Part shown: one piece after another, positions 17,435 to 29,430 of the stretch
Position numbering within the stretch: the first letter of the stretch is position 1
How the letters are laid out: the number at the start of each line of letters is the position of its first letter
Assembly (NCBI GenBank): GCA_937125225.1
Contig: CAKZLE010000024.1
Location: 1 to 64,000 of the forward strand
Source of the DNA: an uncultured Spirochaetia bacterium
GTDB taxonomy: Bacteria; Spirochaetota; Spirochaetia; CAKZLE01
Length of the DNA: 64,000 nucleotides
Direction: 5' to 3'
Notes under the pieces: generated by a model
Database searches by the model: none
What the model was told of the DNA's origin: nothing
The model's input: only the letters and a program-made list of their open reading frames with translations
Program-made: the position numbers and the translations under genes

Positions 17435-20400
17435 ATGCTTGCCAATGGCAAAGCTATAGAGCGAAAGTATGTAGGAGCAAAATTCGAAGAGGTATTGGGT
17501 CTTCCCGATCTCGTAGATATTCAGCTCTCATCGTACGATAAGTTTCTTCAGAGAGAGAAACTTACTAAACATGAACCTCTTGAGCTACAGGGGTTGGAAG
17601 AGGTGTTTCAATCAACTTTTCCAATTGAGAGCCCCGGCGGCGATATGGTGCTTGAGTATGTCTCTTACACACTAGATGAAGAGCATATCAAATTCAACGA
17701 GATTGAGTGTAAGCAAAAGGGACTGTCTTATTCAGTACCAATCAAAGCAAGAATCAATCTGATCTTCCAAGAGACAGGAGAGATCCGACAGAAAGATATT
17801 TATGTTGGCGATATCCCACTCATGACTGATAGAGGTACGTTCATCATCAATGGTGCAGAACGTGTCGTGGTAAGTCAGATCCATAGGTCTCCGGGTGTGA
17901 TCTTCTCATATGAGAAGGGTGTATACTCTTCGAGGATCATTCCTTATAGAGGATCTTGGCTTGAGTTTGAGATTGATCATAAAAAAGATCTCGTCTATAC
18001 GAAGATAGACCGGAAAAAACGTATCCTAGGAACCCTGTTCTTGAGAGCGTTAGGTTTTGATAGTCGTGAGAAGATTCTTGAGCTCTATTATAAATCGAAG
18101 AAAGTTTCGTTAGCTGGCTCATTTGAAGCGGCTGATTTTAACAATATTGTACTCTTTAAGGACGTCTACGTCACTGAAGACGATGAGCAGAAGAAGCTCT
18201 ATCGTGCTGGTGATAGAATTCATCCGCATGAGGTAGATGAGTTGATCCATTCTGGTATCAAGGAGATTGAAGTCCTTGATATGGAATCTGAGGAATCACT
18301 CAATGCTCAGACGGTATTGAGATGTTTTGAGATTGAAGATTCAAAACATACCAGAGTAGAGCAGGGCTTTGATGAGCCTACCAAAGAGGATGCCTTGATA
18401 GCAGTATATTCAGTACTGATGCCTGGTGAACCTATTACTCTTGAGAGTGCTGAAAAAGATCTAAATACAATGTTCTTCACCTATAGAAGATACGATCTTG
18501 GAAGAGTTGGACGATACAAACTCAATAAGAAGTTTGATCGTGATGATCCTACCGATGATCCTGTTCTTACTAAGACTGATATTATCAATACCATGGGGTA
18601 TCTGATAAAGGTCTATATGGGTGAGGCGAATATCGATGATATTGACCATCTTGGTAATAGACGAATCCGTTCAGTAGGTGAGCTTATGCAGAACCAGCTG
18701 AAGACGGCGTTCACAAGAATGGAAAGAATAGCTAAAGAGCGAATGAATCTTGAGACTGAGACGGTAAAACCTCAGGACTTGATTTCCATCAAGCCTATTG
18801 TTGCAGCCATTAAAGAGTTTTTCGGATCTTCCCAGCTCAGTCAGTTTATGGATCAGATCAACCCTCTTGCAGAGTTGACCCATAAACGAAGGTTGAATGC
18901 ATTGGGACCTGGTGGTCTCTCACGAGATAGGGCTGGGTTCGAGGTTCGAGATGTACACTATACCCACTATGGTAGAATGTGCCCTATCGAGACTCCTGAA
19001 GGTCCGAACATCGGTCTTATCGTATCATTGGCAAACTATACACAGGTCAATGACTATGGTTTTCTCGAGACTCCTTATCGTAAGGTGATTGACGGAAAGG
19101 TAACTAAAGAGGTTGAGTATCTATCAGCGATCGATGAGGAAAAACACTTCATCGCACAGGCGAATGCCAGGATCGATGGTGAAGGCAACTTCCTTGATGA
19201 GCAGGTCTCTGTTCGTCGGTCAGGGGACTATAGTACTAAAGAACCTGAGACGATCACTTATATGGACGTCTCTCCAAAACAGGTAATATCTGTTGCAACA
19301 TCATTGATTCCTTTCTTGGAGCATGATGATGCCAACCGTGCATTGATGGGATCGAACATGCAACGTCAGGCTGTACCTCTCGTATTCCCGGAACCACCTC
19401 GTGTAGGTACCGGTATGGAAGGTAAGACAGCATATGACTCGGGTGTGTTGATCAAAGCGAAAAGAGCTGGTGTGGTTGATTATGTATCAGCGACTGAGGT
19501 TGTGATCGCTCCTGAGAATGCCGTGAGTGAAGATGATAAAGATGCCTATATCGTTCAGAAATACCAGAGAACGAACCAGGATACCTGTTTTACACAGAAG
19601 CCTATCGTATTGAAAGGGCAGAAGATAGAAAAGGGACAGGCTATTGCTGATGGCCCTTCAACATATCAGGGAGAATTGGCTCTCGGTAGAAATGTTCTCG
19701 TAGGGTTCGTTCCATGGAACGGGTATAACTATGAGGATGCTATACTGATCTCAGAGAAGGTGGTTAAAGAGGATGTATATACCTCAGTCCATATCAAAGA
19801 GTTTACTATAGACGTACGAGAGACAAAACTAGGACCGGAGAAGCTGACACGAGACATACCTAATACCAGCGAGAAATCATTGGAACAGCTTGATACTGAT
19901 GGTATCATCAGAGTCGGAGCGAAGGTTAAATCAGGATATATTCTGGTTGGTAAAGTCACTCCTAAGTCAGAGGCTGATTCAACACCAGAGTTCAAGTTGT
20001 TGAACTCGATCTTCGGTGAGAAGGCAAAAGAGGTGCGTGACACCTCTCTGAAGGTTCCTCACGGAACTGAAGGTACTGTCATTGATATCCAGAGACTGAA
20101 ACGATCTGAAGGGGATGATCTCTCTCCAGGTGTGGATGAGGTGGTGAAGGTTCTTGTTGCTCGAAAGCGAAAGCTCAAAGAGGGTGACAAGATGGCCGGT
20201 CGACATGGTAATAAAGGTGTCGTCGCTAGAGTACTACCTGAAGAGGATATGCCTTACATGGATGACGGAACTCCGCTGGATATCTGTTTGAATCCACTTG
20301 GTGTACCATCTCGAATGAATATTGGACAGTTACTTGAGACTGAACTTGGATGGGCAGCAAAAGAGTTGGATCAGTGGTTCTCCACTCCCGTATTCCAGTC

Positions 20401-20929
20401 AGCATCTGTTGAGCAGATCGAAGATAAGTTGAAAGAGGCCGGACTTCCCGTAACCTCAAAAACACCTCTTCGAGATGGAAGAACTGGTGAACTTTTTGTG
20501 AACCCAGTATTCTGTGGCTGTGTATACATGTTGAAGCTTGCGCACCTTGTTGATGATAAGATGCATGCAAGATCTACCGGACCGTATTCCCTTGTTACCC
20601 AGCAACCGCTTGGTGGTAAGGCGCAGTTTGGTGGTCAGAGACTTGGAGAGATGGAAGTTTGGGCATTAGAGGCATATGGTGCAGCTAATACTCTACAGGA
20701 ACTTCTTACCATCAAGTCTGATGATATGAACGGACGTGTGAAGATATATGAAAGTATTGTGAAGGGCGAACCGGCAACGAGTGCTGGAATGCCTGAATCA
20801 TTTAACGTATTAGTACAGGAACTTCGGGGACTAGCTTTAGATATGAGTATTTATGACTCAAAGGGTAAGCAGATTCCGTTAACTGAACGAGATGAAGAAT
20901 TGATAAACAAGAAAGGGACTCAGTTCTAA
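17435..20929 (+). CDS. rpoB: DNA-directed RNA polymerase subunit beta
   Basis: Core RNA polymerase subunit of 1164 aa from the chosen ATG; AGGGGG sits five bases upstream, while the ATG at 17417 has no Shine-Dalgarno sequence. The rifampicin pocket reads [14 protein letters not shown] and then [14 protein letters not shown]: Asn replaces the Ser equivalent to E. coli 531, while the Asp516 and His526 equivalents are kept. Other landmarks are GPNIGLI, the PYRKV region, the active-site side [11 protein letters not shown], and the C-terminal [24 protein letters not shown]. Together with rpoC, 17 bases downstream, it is transcribed as one unit. Confidence 0.98.
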   Translation: MLANGKAIERKYVGAKFEEVLGLPDLVDIQLSSYDKFLQREKLTKHEPLELQGLEEVFQSTFPIESPGGDMVLEYVSYTLDEEHIKFNEIECKQKGLSYSVPIKARINLIFQETGEIRQKDIYVGDIPLMTDRGTFIINGAERVVVSQIHRSPGVIFSYEKGVYSSRIIPYRGSWLEFEIDHKKDLVYTKIDRKKRILGTLFLRALGFDSREKILELYYKSKKVSLAGSFEAADFNNIVLFKDVYVTEDDEQKKLYRAGDRIHPHEVDELIHSGIKEIEVLDMESEESLNAQTVLRCFEIEDSKHTRVEQGFDEPTKEDALIAVYSVLMPGEPITLESAEKDLNTMFFTYRRYDLGRVGRYKLNKKFDRDDPTDDPVLTKTDIINTMGYLIKVYMGEANIDDIDHLGNRRIRSVGELMQNQLKTAFTRMERIAKERMNLETETVKPQDLISIKPIVAAIKEFFGSSQLSQFMDQINPLAELTHKRRLNALGPGGLSRDRAGFEVRDVHYTHYGRMCPIETPEGPNIGLIVSLANYTQVNDYGFLETPYRKVIDGKVTKEVEYLSAIDEEKHFIAQANARIDGEGNFLDEQVSVRRSGDYSTKEPETITYMDVSPKQVISVATSLIPFLEHDDANRALMGSNMQRQAVPLVFPEPPRVGTGMEGKTAYDSGVLIKAKRAGVVDYVSATEVVIAPENAVSEDDKDAYIVQKYQRTNQDTCFTQKPIVLKGQKIEKGQAIADGPSTYQGELALGRNVLVGFVPWNGYNYEDAILISEKVVKEDVYTSVHIKEFTIDVRETKLGPEKLTRDIPNTSEKSLEQLDTDGIIRVGAKVKSGYILVGKVTPKSEADSTPEFKLLNSIFGEKAKEVRDTSLKVPHGTEGTVIDIQRLKRSEGDDLSPGVDEVVKVLVARKRKLKEGDKMAGRHGNKGVVARVLPEEDMPYMDDGTPLDICLNPLGVPSRMNIGQLLETELGWAAKELDQWFSTPVFQSASVEQIEDKLKEAGLPVTSKTPLRDGRTGELFVNPVFCGCVYMLKLAHLVDDKMHARSTGPYSLVTQQPLGGKAQFGGQRLGEMEVWALEAYGAANTLQELLTIKSDDMNGRVKIYESIVKGEPATSAGMPESFNVLVQELRGLALDMSIYDSKGKQIPLTERDEELINKKGTQF

Positions 20930-20946
20930 GCAGGAGATAACATCGA

Positions 20947-23900
20947 ATGAGAGAAATTCAGGATTTCGATAGTATTCTGATCAAATTAGCTTCACCAGAC
21001 CAGATTAGAGACTGGTCTTATGGTGAAGTGAAAAAGCCAGAGACTATCAACTACAGGACTCTTCGTCCAGAAAAGGACGGCCTCTTTTGCGAGAGAATAT
21101 TTGGTACCACCAAAGAGTGGGAGTGTTATTGTGGTAAGTTCAAGTCGATCCGATATAAGGGTGTGATCTGTGACCGTTGTGGTGTAGAGGTTACTCACTT
21201 TAAGGTACGACGAGAACGAATGGGCCATATCGAATTGGCAGCTCCTGTATCACATATATGGTACTACCGCTCTGTACCCTCAAGAATGGGTCTTCTATTA
21301 GACTTATCTATGGGTGCGTTACGGTCAATTCTCTACTATGAGAAGTATGTAGTCATCAATCCTGGTGATACAGAACTAAAGTATCAGCAGTTGCTGGGGG
21401 AAGAAGAATACTTTGAGGCACGAGACCGATTCGGTGAAAACTTCACTGCAGGTATCGGAGCTGAGGCAGTACGATCTCTCCTTGAGAATCTTGACCTTGA
21501 CACCCTCTCCGCAGAGCTTCGAACGAAGATGTTGCAGAAAGGACCTAAGGCAGATAAACGATTATTGAAAAGAATCGAAGTTGTTGAAAACTTCAGAGAC
21601 TCGAAGAACAGACCAGAGTGGATGATCCTTAGTGTGATTCCAGTCATTCCGCCAGAGCTTCGACCTATGGTACAGCTTGATGGTGGTCGTTTTGCGACAT
21701 CTGACCTCAATGACCTCTATAGAAGGGTTATCAATAGAAATAACCGACTGAAACGACTCATGTCACTTCACGCACCTGATATCATTATCAGGAATGAGAA
21801 GAGGATGCTTCAGGAAGCAGTCGATGCGCTCTTTGATAACTCAAAAAAGAAAAGAGTGGTAAAAGGTGCTTCTAACAGACCTTTGAAATCACTTTCAGAT
21901 ATGCTTAAAGGTAAGCAGGGACGATTCCGACAGAACCTTCTCGGAAAACGTGTCGACTATTCTGGTCGATCAGTAATCGTCGTTGGTCCTGAGTTGAGAC
22001 TACATCAGTGTGGTCTACCTTCAAAGATGGCTTTAGAACTCTATAAGCCATTCATTATGAAGCGACTAGTTCAGAAGGGTGTTGTCTATAACATCAAGAA
22101 AGCTAAGAGCCTCGTAGAACAGGAGACTCAGGAAGTATGGTCTATCCTTGATGAGGTCGTCAAAGAGCACCCAGTGCTCTTGAACCGTGCGCCGACCCTT
22201 CACCGACTTGGTATACAGGCTTTTGAGCCGGTGCTTGTCGAAGGAAAAGCGATAAAACTTCACCCGTTAGTTTGTCATGCTTACAATGCTGACTTTGACG
22301 GTGACCAGATGGCTGTTCACGTACCGCTTACACAGGCAGCCCAGATCGAGTGTTGGACTTTGATGCTCTCTACTAATAACCTGCTAGACCCTGCGAATGG
22401 TAATCCTATCGTATTCCCGTCTCAGGACATGGTACTTGGTATTAACTACTTGACTCGAGAGAAGCCCGGTGATGCTGGTGAAGGGAAGTTCTATGATTCA
22501 ATAGATGAGATCTTCATGGCCATCGAAAGTAAGTCTTTAACTTATAATGCTCTGATCTCCTATAAATTAGGGCCTGGTAATATCGTCAAGACCACAGCAG
22601 GTCGGGTCATCTTCAATGATGCTATGCCTGCCGCTATCGAGTATCAGAATAGCTGCCTCGGTGATAAAGAACTGAGAGTGCTTGTTGGTAAGACCCTAGC
22701 AAAATATTCGAATTCAATCGCTGTCGAGATGCTTGATGCTATCAAGGATGTCGGTTACAAATATGCGACGGTATTCGGTTGTACTATCGGTGTCTCTGAC
22801 ATCATCATCCCTGCTAAGAAGAAGGAAATGATCGAAGGAGCCAATGAAGAGGTTCGACTGATACAGGAACAGTACCTACAGGGACATATCACTCAGGAAG
22901 AGCGATATAACCGTGTCATTGAGGTCTGGAGTAAGACCAATGAGGAACTTACTAACGAACTCATGGATATACTCAAGAAACATCAGGATGGGTTCAACTC
23001 TGTATATCTGATGGCAGACTCTGGTGCTCGAGGTAGTAGAACTCAGATCAGACAGCTTGGTGGTATGCGAGGATTGATGGCGAAACCGTCAGGTGACATC
23101 ATCGAACTTCCTATTCGATCGAACTTTAAAGAGGGGCTCTCGATCATCGAGTTCTTCATCTCTACCAATGGTGCCCGAAAGGGACTCGCCGATACAGCGT
23201 TGAAGACTGCAGATGCCGGTTACCTGACAAGACGTCTTGTCGATATCGCACAGGATGTGGTGATCAACGAGGAAGACTGTGGTACCATCAATGGTATTGA
23301 GACTAAGGCGATCAAAGATGGAGAGGATGTAGTAGAATCACTATCAGATAGAATCGTCGGTAGATTCACCCTTGAAAGGGTCAAGCATCCTATCACCGGT
23401 GAGATTATCATCGATGTGAATGAAGAGATCACTGAAGAGAGTGCTGAATTGATCGAGAGTGCCGGTATCGAATCGGTACGAATCAGAACAGTACTCACCT
23501 GTGAATCAAAACACGGTGTCTGTCAGAAATGTTACGGCAGAAACCTTGCGACTAATAAGACTGTCAATATTGGTGAGGCTGTCGGAATCATCGCGGCTCA
23601 GTCGATCGGACAGCCTGGTACTCAGTTGACCATGCGTACGTTCCATATCGGTGGTGCGGCGATGAAGTCTTCTGAGGAAAACAAGATAGCACTAAACTAT
23701 CCTGTATTGTTACAGTCTGCTGCCGGTAATACGGTAACACTTGACGATGGTACGATCGTCTTCACGAGAAAGGGTGTGATCGGTGCTTCAAGAGTACTGA
23801 GAACTATCTCTGCTGATCAGTATGATGAGTTACTTGTCGAAGATGATGAGAAGGTTGTTAATGGTAAACTTATCGCTCGTAAGGGTGGTGAGGATGTACT

Positions 23901-25176
23901 TGCTAATGAGATCGCTTATGTGAAGCTCTATGGCAAGGATGTACTTCTTGTGACTCAGGAACAGCATATTGATATCAAGACTGGCTCTGAGCTTCATGTT
24001 GAGATTGGTAAGGTGATCCCTGCTAATGAGGCGATCGTAACGTTCGACCCATTCTCAGAACCGATCATCGCAGAACAGGATGGTAAGGTCAAATTCGTGG
24101 ATATCCTATTGGGGACCACTCTTAAGGAAGAGGTCAACGAAGAGACAGGTAATGTTGAAAAGAAGATCACTGAGTATACTTTGGAGACTCTTCAGCCTCG
24201 TATCGTTATCGTTGATGATAATGATGCCGAGATAGCTACATACTTCCTTCCTGGTGCTTCTTACCTGAACGTTGAAGATGGTACTATAGTTAAAAAAGGA
24301 CGATCACTTGCGAAACTCTTGAAGGAGTCTGTGAAGACTCGAGATATTACAGGTGGACTTCCTAGAGTTGGAGAGCTTTTCGAGGCTCGAAGACCTAAGA
24401 ATATTGCAACACTAGCTAAGCTTGATGGATTCGTAAGATTCAAAGGAATCGTTAAGGCTAAACGAGTTGTCGCAGTCGAGGATGAGTTTGGTAATGAGGG
24501 GAAACATCTCATTCCTATGGGTAAGCACCTGCTTGTTCGAGATGGAGACCTTGTCAAGGCTGGAGAATCGCTTTGTGACGGTGCAGTCGACCCACATGAT
24601 ATCTTGGATATCCTTGGTGAGAATGCATTGCAGTCATTCCTCGTTGACGAGGTGCAGGAGGTCTACAGACTCCAGGGTGTAGATATCAACGATAAACACA
24701 TCGGTGTTATCGTAAGACAGATGATGAGAAAAGTTGAGATCGTCTCTGTTGGTGATACAAGCTTCATCTATGGACAGCAGATCGACAAGTATCGGTTCAA
24801 TGAAGAGAATTTGCGAGTGCTTCGAGAAGGTGGACAGCCTGCGATCGCACAACCACTACTTCTTGGAATAACAAGGGCGTCGCTGAGTATTGACTCGTTC
24901 ATATCAGCTGCTTCGTTCCAAGAGACTACTAAGGTATTGACAAATGCGGCAATAGCTGGTAGTAGAGATGAGTTGCGTGGTCTAAAAGAGAATGTCATTA
25001 TAGGACATCTTATTCCGGCTGGTACTGGTATGAAGCAGTATCGTGACATAACGCTTGTAGATGAGGATGCTCAAGCTCTGAACGATTCCGTGCAGTCTGT
25101 GATGGAAGCACGAAAGAGGGAAGGGGAACTTGAGGGTCGCGAATTGGTGAATGAACTATCTGAAGGTGAGATGTAA
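20947..25176 (+). CDS. rpoC: DNA-directed RNA polymerase subunit beta'
   Basis: Beta' subunit of 1409 aa. The N-terminal zinc-binding CYCGK...CDRCG set is near residues 58-78. The catalytic Mg-binding NADFDGDQ lies near residue 449, and the bridge helix/trigger loop region contains [20 protein letters not shown]. The second zinc cluster, [17 protein letters not shown], is followed by [14 protein letters not shown]-type sequence with Q in place of E ([14 protein letters not shown]). Size fits the spirochete form, without the very large insertions seen elsewhere. Confidence 0.98.
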   Translation: MREIQDFDSILIKLASPDQIRDWSYGEVKKPETINYRTLRPEKDGLFCERIFGTTKEWECYCGKFKSIRYKGVICDRCGVEVTHFKVRRERMGHIELAAPVSHIWYYRSVPSRMGLLLDLSMGALRSILYYEKYVVINPGDTELKYQQLLGEEEYFEARDRFGENFTAGIGAEAVRSLLENLDLDTLSAELRTKMLQKGPKADKRLLKRIEVVENFRDSKNRPEWMILSVIPVIPPELRPMVQLDGGRFATSDLNDLYRRVINRNNRLKRLMSLHAPDIIIRNEKRMLQEAVDALFDNSKKKRVVKGASNRPLKSLSDMLKGKQGRFRQNLLGKRVDYSGRSVIVVGPELRLHQCGLPSKMALELYKPFIMKRLVQKGVVYNIKKAKSLVEQETQEVWSILDEVVKEHPVLLNRAPTLHRLGIQAFEPVLVEGKAIKLHPLVCHAYNADFDGDQMAVHVPLTQAAQIECWTLMLSTNNLLDPANGNPIVFPSQDMVLGINYLTREKPGDAGEGKFYDSIDEIFMAIESKSLTYNALISYKLGPGNIVKTTAGRVIFNDAMPAAIEYQNSCLGDKELRVLVGKTLAKYSNSIAVEMLDAIKDVGYKYATVFGCTIGVSDIIIPAKKKEMIEGANEEVRLIQEQYLQGHITQEERYNRVIEVWSKTNEELTNELMDILKKHQDGFNSVYLMADSGARGSRTQIRQLGGMRGLMAKPSGDIIELPIRSNFKEGLSIIEFFISTNGARKGLADTALKTADAGYLTRRLVDIAQDVVINEEDCGTINGIETKAIKDGEDVVESLSDRIVGRFTLERVKHPITGEIIIDVNEEITEESAELIESAGIESVRIRTVLTCESKHGVCQKCYGRNLATNKTVNIGEAVGIIAAQSIGQPGTQLTMRTFHIGGAAMKSSEENKIALNYPVLLQSAAGNTVTLDDGTIVFTRKGVIGASRVLRTISADQYDELLVEDDEKVVNGKLIARKGGEDVLANEIAYVKLYGKDVLLVTQEQHIDIKTGSELHVEIGKVIPANEAIVTFDPFSEPIIAEQDGKVKFVDILLGTTLKEEVNEETGNVEKKITEYTLETLQPRIVIVDDNDAEIATYFLPGASYLNVEDGTIVKKGRSLAKLLKESVKTRDITGGLPRVGELFEARRPKNIATLAKLDGFVRFKGIVKAKRVVAVEDEFGNEGKHLIPMGKHLLVRDGDLVKAGESLCDGAVDPHDILDILGENALQSFLVDEVQEVYRLQGVDINDKHIGVIVRQMMRKVEIVSVGDTSFIYGQQIDKYRFNEENLRVLREGGQPAIAQPLLLGITRASLSIDSFISAASFQETTKVLTNAAIAGSRDELRGLKENVIIGHLIPAGTGMKQYRDITLVDEDAQALNDSVQSVMEARKREGELEGRELVNELSEGEM

Positions 25177-25238
25177 GACCTCATCGGGTCTACATATAAA
25201 AACTCCATGCTGACTTCAGGTGTTGATATACATGACGG

Positions 25239-25261
25239 TGCCCGACGTTTTAGTTCGGGCA
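25239..25261 (+). promoter_or_regulatory. Hairpin in the rpoC-rpsL intergenic region
   Basis: TGCCCGA pairs with TCGGGCA around a nine-base loop, 38 bases before the rpsL start. It may be a leader for S12/S7 control or an attenuator; no T-run follows. Confidence 0.4.
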
Positions 25262-25299
25262 ATTATGAATGGAAACTGAAAAGGGAGAGTATCTAAAAG

Positions 25300-25674
25300 A
25301 TGCCTACAATTAATCAGCTTGTTAGAAAGGGACGAAAGTCTCAGAAAAAGAAAACCGGCTCACCTGCTTTGGACAGTTGTCCTCAGAAAAGAGGTGTATG
25401 CACACGTGTTATGACAGTAACACCTAAGAAACCAAACTCTGCTCTTAGAAAGGTAGCCAGAGTAAGATTGTCAAACGGTATTGAAGTAACCGCTTATATC
25501 CCAGGTATTGGACATAACCTTCAGGAGCACTCAGTAGTACTCTTAAGAGGTGGTAAGATCAAGGACCTTCCGGGTGTACGTTACCATATCGTTCGTGGCG
25601 CTAAGGATACACTTGGTGTTGATGATCGAAGAAAATCTCGATCAAAATATGGTACTAAGAGACCAAAGGCTTAA
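25300..25674 (+). CDS. rpsL: 30S ribosomal protein S12
   Basis: S12 of 124 aa. It starts [12 protein letters not shown] after Met and contains [17 protein letters not shown] and [18 protein letters not shown]. Both lysines at which streptomycin-resistance substitutions commonly occur (equivalents of E. coli K42 and K87) are unchanged. It forms part of the decoding centre, and rpsG follows 12 bases later. Confidence 0.98.
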   Translation: MPTINQLVRKGRKSQKKKTGSPALDSCPQKRGVCTRVMTVTPKKPNSALRKVARVRLSNGIEVTAYIPGIGHNLQEHSVVLLRGGKIKDLPGVRYHIVRGAKDTLGVDDRRKSRSKYGTKRPKA

Positions 25675-25686
25675 GGAGATACTCAG

Positions 25687-26157
25687 ATGGCTAGAAGAAA
25701 AGTTGCACCGGTCAGAGATATACTTCCTGACCCACGATATAATTCTACTGTAGTAGAGAAGTTTATCAGAAGAATGATGGTTGACGGTAAAAAATCAATC
25801 AGTACAAAGATTATCTATGATGCAATGGCAATCATGGAGACAAAAGCTGGAGAACCTGCTTTAGACGTCTTCACAAAAGCTCTTGCCAATGTCAAGCCTG
25901 TCGTTGAGGTTAAATCTCGACGTGTAGGTGGTTCAACCTACCAGGTTCCTGTAGAGATTCGAGAGAGTCGACGGGAAGCTTTGGCAATGAGATGGGTCAT
26001 TATTGCTGCTCGTACAAGAAGCGGTAAATCAATGAGCGAAAAACTCTCATCAGAGATGGTTGATGCATTCAATTCAACAGGTAGTGCTTTCAAGAAGAAA
26101 GAGGATACACACCGAATGGCAGAAGCGAACAAAGCTTTCTCTCATTATAGATGGTAA
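25687..26157 (+). CDS. rpsG: 30S ribosomal protein S7
   Basis: S7 of 156 aa, the standard length. [19 protein letters not shown] at the start, [13 protein letters not shown], and the [24 protein letters not shown] signature are all present. It is the primary assembly protein of the 30S head. Unlike the E. coli str operon, fusA does not follow; a strong terminator ends the unit here and tuf has its own region. Confidence 0.98.
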   Translation: MARRKVAPVRDILPDPRYNSTVVEKFIRRMMVDGKKSISTKIIYDAMAIMETKAGEPALDVFTKALANVKPVVEVKSRRVGGSTYQVPVEIRESRREALAMRWVIIAARTRSGKSMSEKLSSEMVDAFNSTGSAFKKKEDTHRMAEANKAFSHYRW

Positions 26158-26179
26158 GTATCTGATACTACTGAAAATA

Positions 26180-26205
26180 GCCACCATATATGGTGGCTTT
26201 TTATT
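26180..26205 (+). terminator. Rho-independent terminator after rpsG
   Basis: GCCACCATATATGGTGGC, a perfect 18-base palindrome, followed by TTTTTATT. Confidence 0.9.
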
Positions 26206-26247
26206 GCCCCGATTGATTAATCATTTATTTGTTAGTAATAATTCTTG

Positions 26248-26445
26248 TTACTCTTGACTAAAGATAGAATTAATCATATATTCGTCAAGGCTAGCGTTTA
26301 GTACTAGCGGTATATCCGTTGGTAGCGCTTGCAGGTTTGAACCAAACCCATCGTCTAGAAGTTGCAGATGATCAGGTGGTTCCAGACATAACGTAATTAA
26401 TTTTATTAATTGCACTATGTCAGTATGGAGATTTCTTTCTACCAT
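26248..26445 (-). CDS. Possible small protein, unknown
   Basis: A 65-codon reading frame lies antisense in the rpsG-tuf gap. It starts ATG with AGAGGT six bases upstream, has mixed composition without low complexity, and ends before the rpsG terminator, which could serve both strands. I recognise no family. It could be a small real protein, a fragment of a lost gene, or chance; the gap is otherwise unexplained. Confidence 0.25.
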   Translation of the reverse strand: MVERNLHTDIVQLIKLITLCLEPPDHLQLLDDGFGSNLQALPTDIPLVLNASLDEYMINSIFSQE

Positions 26446-26583
26446 TCTGACCTCTGGATCCTTCTAATCGTCTTTTTGCAATCAAACAATAGATGTTGGA
26501 TCTCGGTTTATGAATGGTATTAGGATAATACTTTTATAATTTATTTAACTTAATTGTGACTTGGTCACAAGGAGGAAAAACGG
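26446..26583 (+). promoter_or_regulatory. tuf upstream region with TATAAT and SD-proximal hairpin
   Basis: A TATAAT at 26535-26540 is the best -10 box, though no good -35 pairs with it. TTGTGAC (26554-26560) pairs with GTCACAA (26564-26570), and the hairpin's last bases overlap the AAGGAGG ribosome-binding site (26569-26575) of tuf, so folding could modulate translation. Confidence 0.45.
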
Positions 26584-27774
26584 ATGGCTAAAGAGAAATT
26601 TGAAAGGACGAAACCGCATATCAATGTAGGTACTATCGGACACGTCGACCATGGTAAGACAACTCTTACTGCAGCTATCACCATGCATTGCGCAAGAAAA
26701 CACGGTGATAAGATCATGAATTACGAAGATATCGACAATGCTCCAGAAGAGAAAGCTAGAGGTATCACAATCAATACTCGACACGTTGAGTATCAGTCAG
26801 ATAACAGACACTACGCACACGTAGACTGTCCAGGACACGCCGACTATATCAAGAACATGATTACTGGTGCTGCTCAGATGGATGGTTCTATTATTGTTGT
26901 TGCTGCTACAGATGGTGCTATGGCTCAGACTAAAGAGCATATCCTTCTTGCACGACAGGTTGGTGTACCTTCACTTATTGTTTTTATTAACAAATGTGAT
27001 CAGGTAGACGATCCGGATCTTATCGAACTCGTAGAAGAAGAGATGAGAGATCTTCTCTCTGAATATGAGTATCCAGGAGATGAGACTCCAGTTATCAAGG
27101 GTTCAGCTTTTGAAGCAATGGAAAACCCTGATAATCCAGAGAAGACAAAATGTATCGATGACCTCATTGAAGCTATGGATACATACTTCCCACTCCCAGA
27201 GAGAGCTGTAGATCAGCCATTCTTGATGCCAATCGAGGATATTTTCTCTATTCAGGGACGAGGAACTGTAGTTACAGGAAGAATCGAAAGAGGAATCCTT
27301 AAAGTCGGTGAAGAAATCGAAATCGTAGGAATTAAAGATACTTCTAAGACCACCTGTACTGGTGTAGAGATGTTCAACAAGCTTCTTGACGAAGGTCAGG
27401 CGGGTGATAATGTTGGTGCTCTTCTTCGAGGTGTTGATAAGAAAGAGGTTGTTCGTGGTCAGGTTTTGGCTAAGCCAGGAACTATTACTCCTCATAAGAA
27501 ATTCAAAGGTCAGATCTACTGCTTGAGCAAAGATGAGGGTGGACGACACTCACCATTCTTCTCAGGTTATAGGCCTCAGTTCTACTTTAGAACAACTGAT
27601 ATCACTGGAACAGTAACACTTTCTGAAGACAAACAGATGGTAATGCCTGGTGATCATACAGAAGTTAACGTTGAATTGATCTACCCGATCGCTATGGAAA
27701 AAGGACTCAAATTCGCTATCCGTGAGGGTGGACGAACTGTAGCATCAGGTCAGGTTACAGAAATAATCGAATAA
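26584..27774 (+). CDS. tuf: Elongation factor Tu
   Basis: EF-Tu of 396 aa carrying aminoacyl-tRNA to the ribosome. The G1 motif GHVDHGKT is at residues 19-26; RGITI (switch I), DCPGHADY (G3) and NKCD (G4) follow. Domains 2 and 3 are complete, ending [11 protein letters not shown]. It directly precedes rpsJ, a common arrangement for tuf at the head of the S10 cluster. Confidence 0.98.
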   Translation: MAKEKFERTKPHINVGTIGHVDHGKTTLTAAITMHCARKHGDKIMNYEDIDNAPEEKARGITINTRHVEYQSDNRHYAHVDCPGHADYIKNMITGAAQMDGSIIVVAATDGAMAQTKEHILLARQVGVPSLIVFINKCDQVDDPDLIELVEEEMRDLLSEYEYPGDETPVIKGSAFEAMENPDNPEKTKCIDDLIEAMDTYFPLPERAVDQPFLMPIEDIFSIQGRGTVVTGRIERGILKVGEEIEIVGIKDTSKTTCTGVEMFNKLLDEGQAGDNVGALLRGVDKKEVVRGQVLAKPGTITPHKKFKGQIYCLSKDEGGRHSPFFSGYRPQFYFRTTDITGTVTLSEDKQMVMPGDHTEVNVELIYPIAMEKGLKFAIREGGRTVASGQVTEIIE

Positions 27775-27786
27775 TGATGGTGAGAA

Positions 27787-27817
27787 GTCTCGCATCGGTA
27801 AATAAGCCGGGCGAGAC
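27787..27817 (+). promoter_or_regulatory. Hairpin between tuf and rpsJ
   Basis: GTCTCGC (27787-27793) pairs exactly with GCGAGAC (27811-27817), with CGG/CCG able to extend inside. It lacks a T-run, so it may separate tuf from S10-operon expression by processing or attenuation. Confidence 0.5.
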
Positions 27818-27835
27818 TTGCTTTGTGGAGGAATG

Positions 27836-28144
27836 ATGACCAAAGATAGAATTCGAGTACGGTTAAGAGGTTTCGATGTAGATCTCGTTGAACAAAGTTC
27901 AAAAGCGATCGTTCAGACAGTTGTGAAGGCTGGGGCTAAAGTTTCCGGACCAGTACCTCTTCCTACTCGTATCAATAAATTCACGGTGCTCAGATCACCT
28001 CATGTCAACAAAAAGTCGCGTGAGCAGTTTGAGATGCGAACACATAAAAGACTGATTGACATCCTAGATCCTACATCCAAAGTAATGGATGCCTTGATGA
28101 AGCTTGAGCTTCCTGCAGGTGTGGATGTAGAGATTAAACAGTAA
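27836..28144 (+). CDS. rpsJ: 30S ribosomal protein S10
   Basis: S10 (NusE) of 102 aa, opening [20 protein letters not shown] and containing [35 protein letters not shown]. The ATG at 27836 is favoured over the adjacent ATG at 27833 because GGAGG ends five bases before it; a TTG at 27818 would fall in the hairpin. It also acts with NusB in antitermination. First gene of the S10-spc-alpha series. Confidence 0.97.
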   Translation: MTKDRIRVRLRGFDVDLVEQSSKAIVQTVVKAGAKVSGPVPLPTRINKFTVLRSPHVNKKSREQFEMRTHKRLIDILDPTSKVMDALMKLELPAGVDVEIKQ

Positions 28145-28163
28145 TTAATAGTTGAGGTAAGAG

Positions 28164-28784
28164 ATGTTAGGGCTTATCGGCAAAAAAGTCGGAATGACAC
28201 AAGTATTTGATGAAAGAGGGGTATTGACCCCGGTAACGGTAATCAAGATTGAAGACAATATAGTCGTATCTGAGAGAACCGATGATAAAAACGGTTACAG
28301 TGCTTGTGTTATCGGTGCTGTAGACGCGAAACAGAGTCGTGTTACAAAGCCGTATGCTGGACAATTCAGCGATGTCTGCGAACCTAAAAAGTGTCTAGTA
28401 GAGATGAAGAACTTTGATAAAGAAGTCTCTATTGGTGATGTGTTAGGTGTAGATATCTTTCAGGATATAGCGTTTGTAGATGTGGAAGGAACTTCGAAAG
28501 GTAAAGGGTTCCAGGGAGCTATGAAGCGACATAACTTTTCAGGTGGTCGTGCAACTCATGGTTCTAAATTTCATAGAGGTCTTGGTGGTACAGGAATGGC
28601 TGCTACTCCATCACGTGTTTTTAAGGGTACAAAGATGCCTGGTAGAATGGGTGGAGAGAAGACTACGATTCAGAATCTACGATTAGTAAAGGTTGATGTG
28701 GAGAGAAAGGTTCTCATGGTTAAAGGTGCGATTCCTGGTCCCCGTCAAAGTGTTGTGATTGTTAAAAAATCAAAGAAGAAATAG
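28164..28784 (+). CDS. rplC: 50S ribosomal protein L3
   Basis: L3 of 206 aa. It opens [18 protein letters not shown] and carries the [39 protein letters not shown] core that reaches the peptidyl transferase centre, a site where linezolid and tiamulin resistance changes occur; no change is recognisable from sequence alone. Confidence 0.97.
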   Translation: MLGLIGKKVGMTQVFDERGVLTPVTVIKIEDNIVVSERTDDKNGYSACVIGAVDAKQSRVTKPYAGQFSDVCEPKKCLVEMKNFDKEVSIGDVLGVDIFQDIAFVDVEGTSKGKGFQGAMKRHNFSGGRATHGSKFHRGLGGTGMAATPSRVFKGTKMPGRMGGEKTTIQNLRLVKVDVERKVLMVKGAIPGPRQSVVIVKKSKKK

Positions 28785-28793
28785 AGGCGAGAC

Positions 28794-29420
28794 ATGAAAG
28801 CGAAAGTCTTTTCGATACAAGGTGAAGAAGTAAAAGATATCACACTTGATGATTCTGTTTTTGCAGCAGAAGTGAGTGATGGTTCTATATACTACGCCGT
28901 TAATAACGAATTAGCAAACCGCAGAGTCGGAACCGCCTGTACTAAGACACGAGGTGAAGTGAACTACAGTAACGCTAAACCTTGGAGACAGAAAGGAACT
29001 GGTAATGCACGATCCGGAGATAAGAAATCTCCAGTATGGGTCGGTGGTGGTACTATTTTTGGACCAAAGCCACGAGATTATAGCTATAAGCTACCGAAGA
29101 AGATGAAACGATTGGCGATGAAGTCTTTACTTTCAATGAAAGTAAAGGAAAATAGTCTGAAAGTTGTTGAAGATTTTTCAGTAGAGAGTGGGAAAACAAA
29201 GGATCTTGTGAATGTTCTCAAGAATCTTGTTAACCAGGAACGAACGTTGATCATCCTCAAAGATGATGATGTGATGCTTCGTAGAGCTGGGAAGAATATT
29301 CCCTGGGTTAAGATCAATTCTTATAACAGACTATCAGCAAAAGAACTGCTTTACGGCAAGAACGTTCTTTTACTTGAGACTGCTGCCGGGAATTTGAACG
29401 AATTCTACGGAAAAGAGTAA
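28794..29420 (+). CDS. rplD: 50S ribosomal protein L4
   Basis: L4 of 208 aa. The extended exit-tunnel loop holds [45 protein letters not shown]. In enteric bacteria L4 regulates its operon by attenuation and translational repression; whether that holds here is unknown. It sits nine bases after rplC. Confidence 0.97.
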   Translation: MKAKVFSIQGEEVKDITLDDSVFAAEVSDGSIYYAVNNELANRRVGTACTKTRGEVNYSNAKPWRQKGTGNARSGDKKSPVWVGGGTIFGPKPRDYSYKLPKKMKRLAMKSLLSMKVKENSLKVVEDFSVESGKTKDLVNVLKNLVNQERTLIILKDDDVMLRRAGKNIPWVKINSYNRLSAKELLYGKNVLLLETAAGNLNEFYGKE

Positions 29421-29430
29421 GGGGACGATT

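Noticed and set aside
27818-27835. TTG start giving a longer S10
   Set aside because: It falls directly on the end of a hairpin and adds residues not found in S10; the ATG at 27836 has the correct ribosome-binding spacing.
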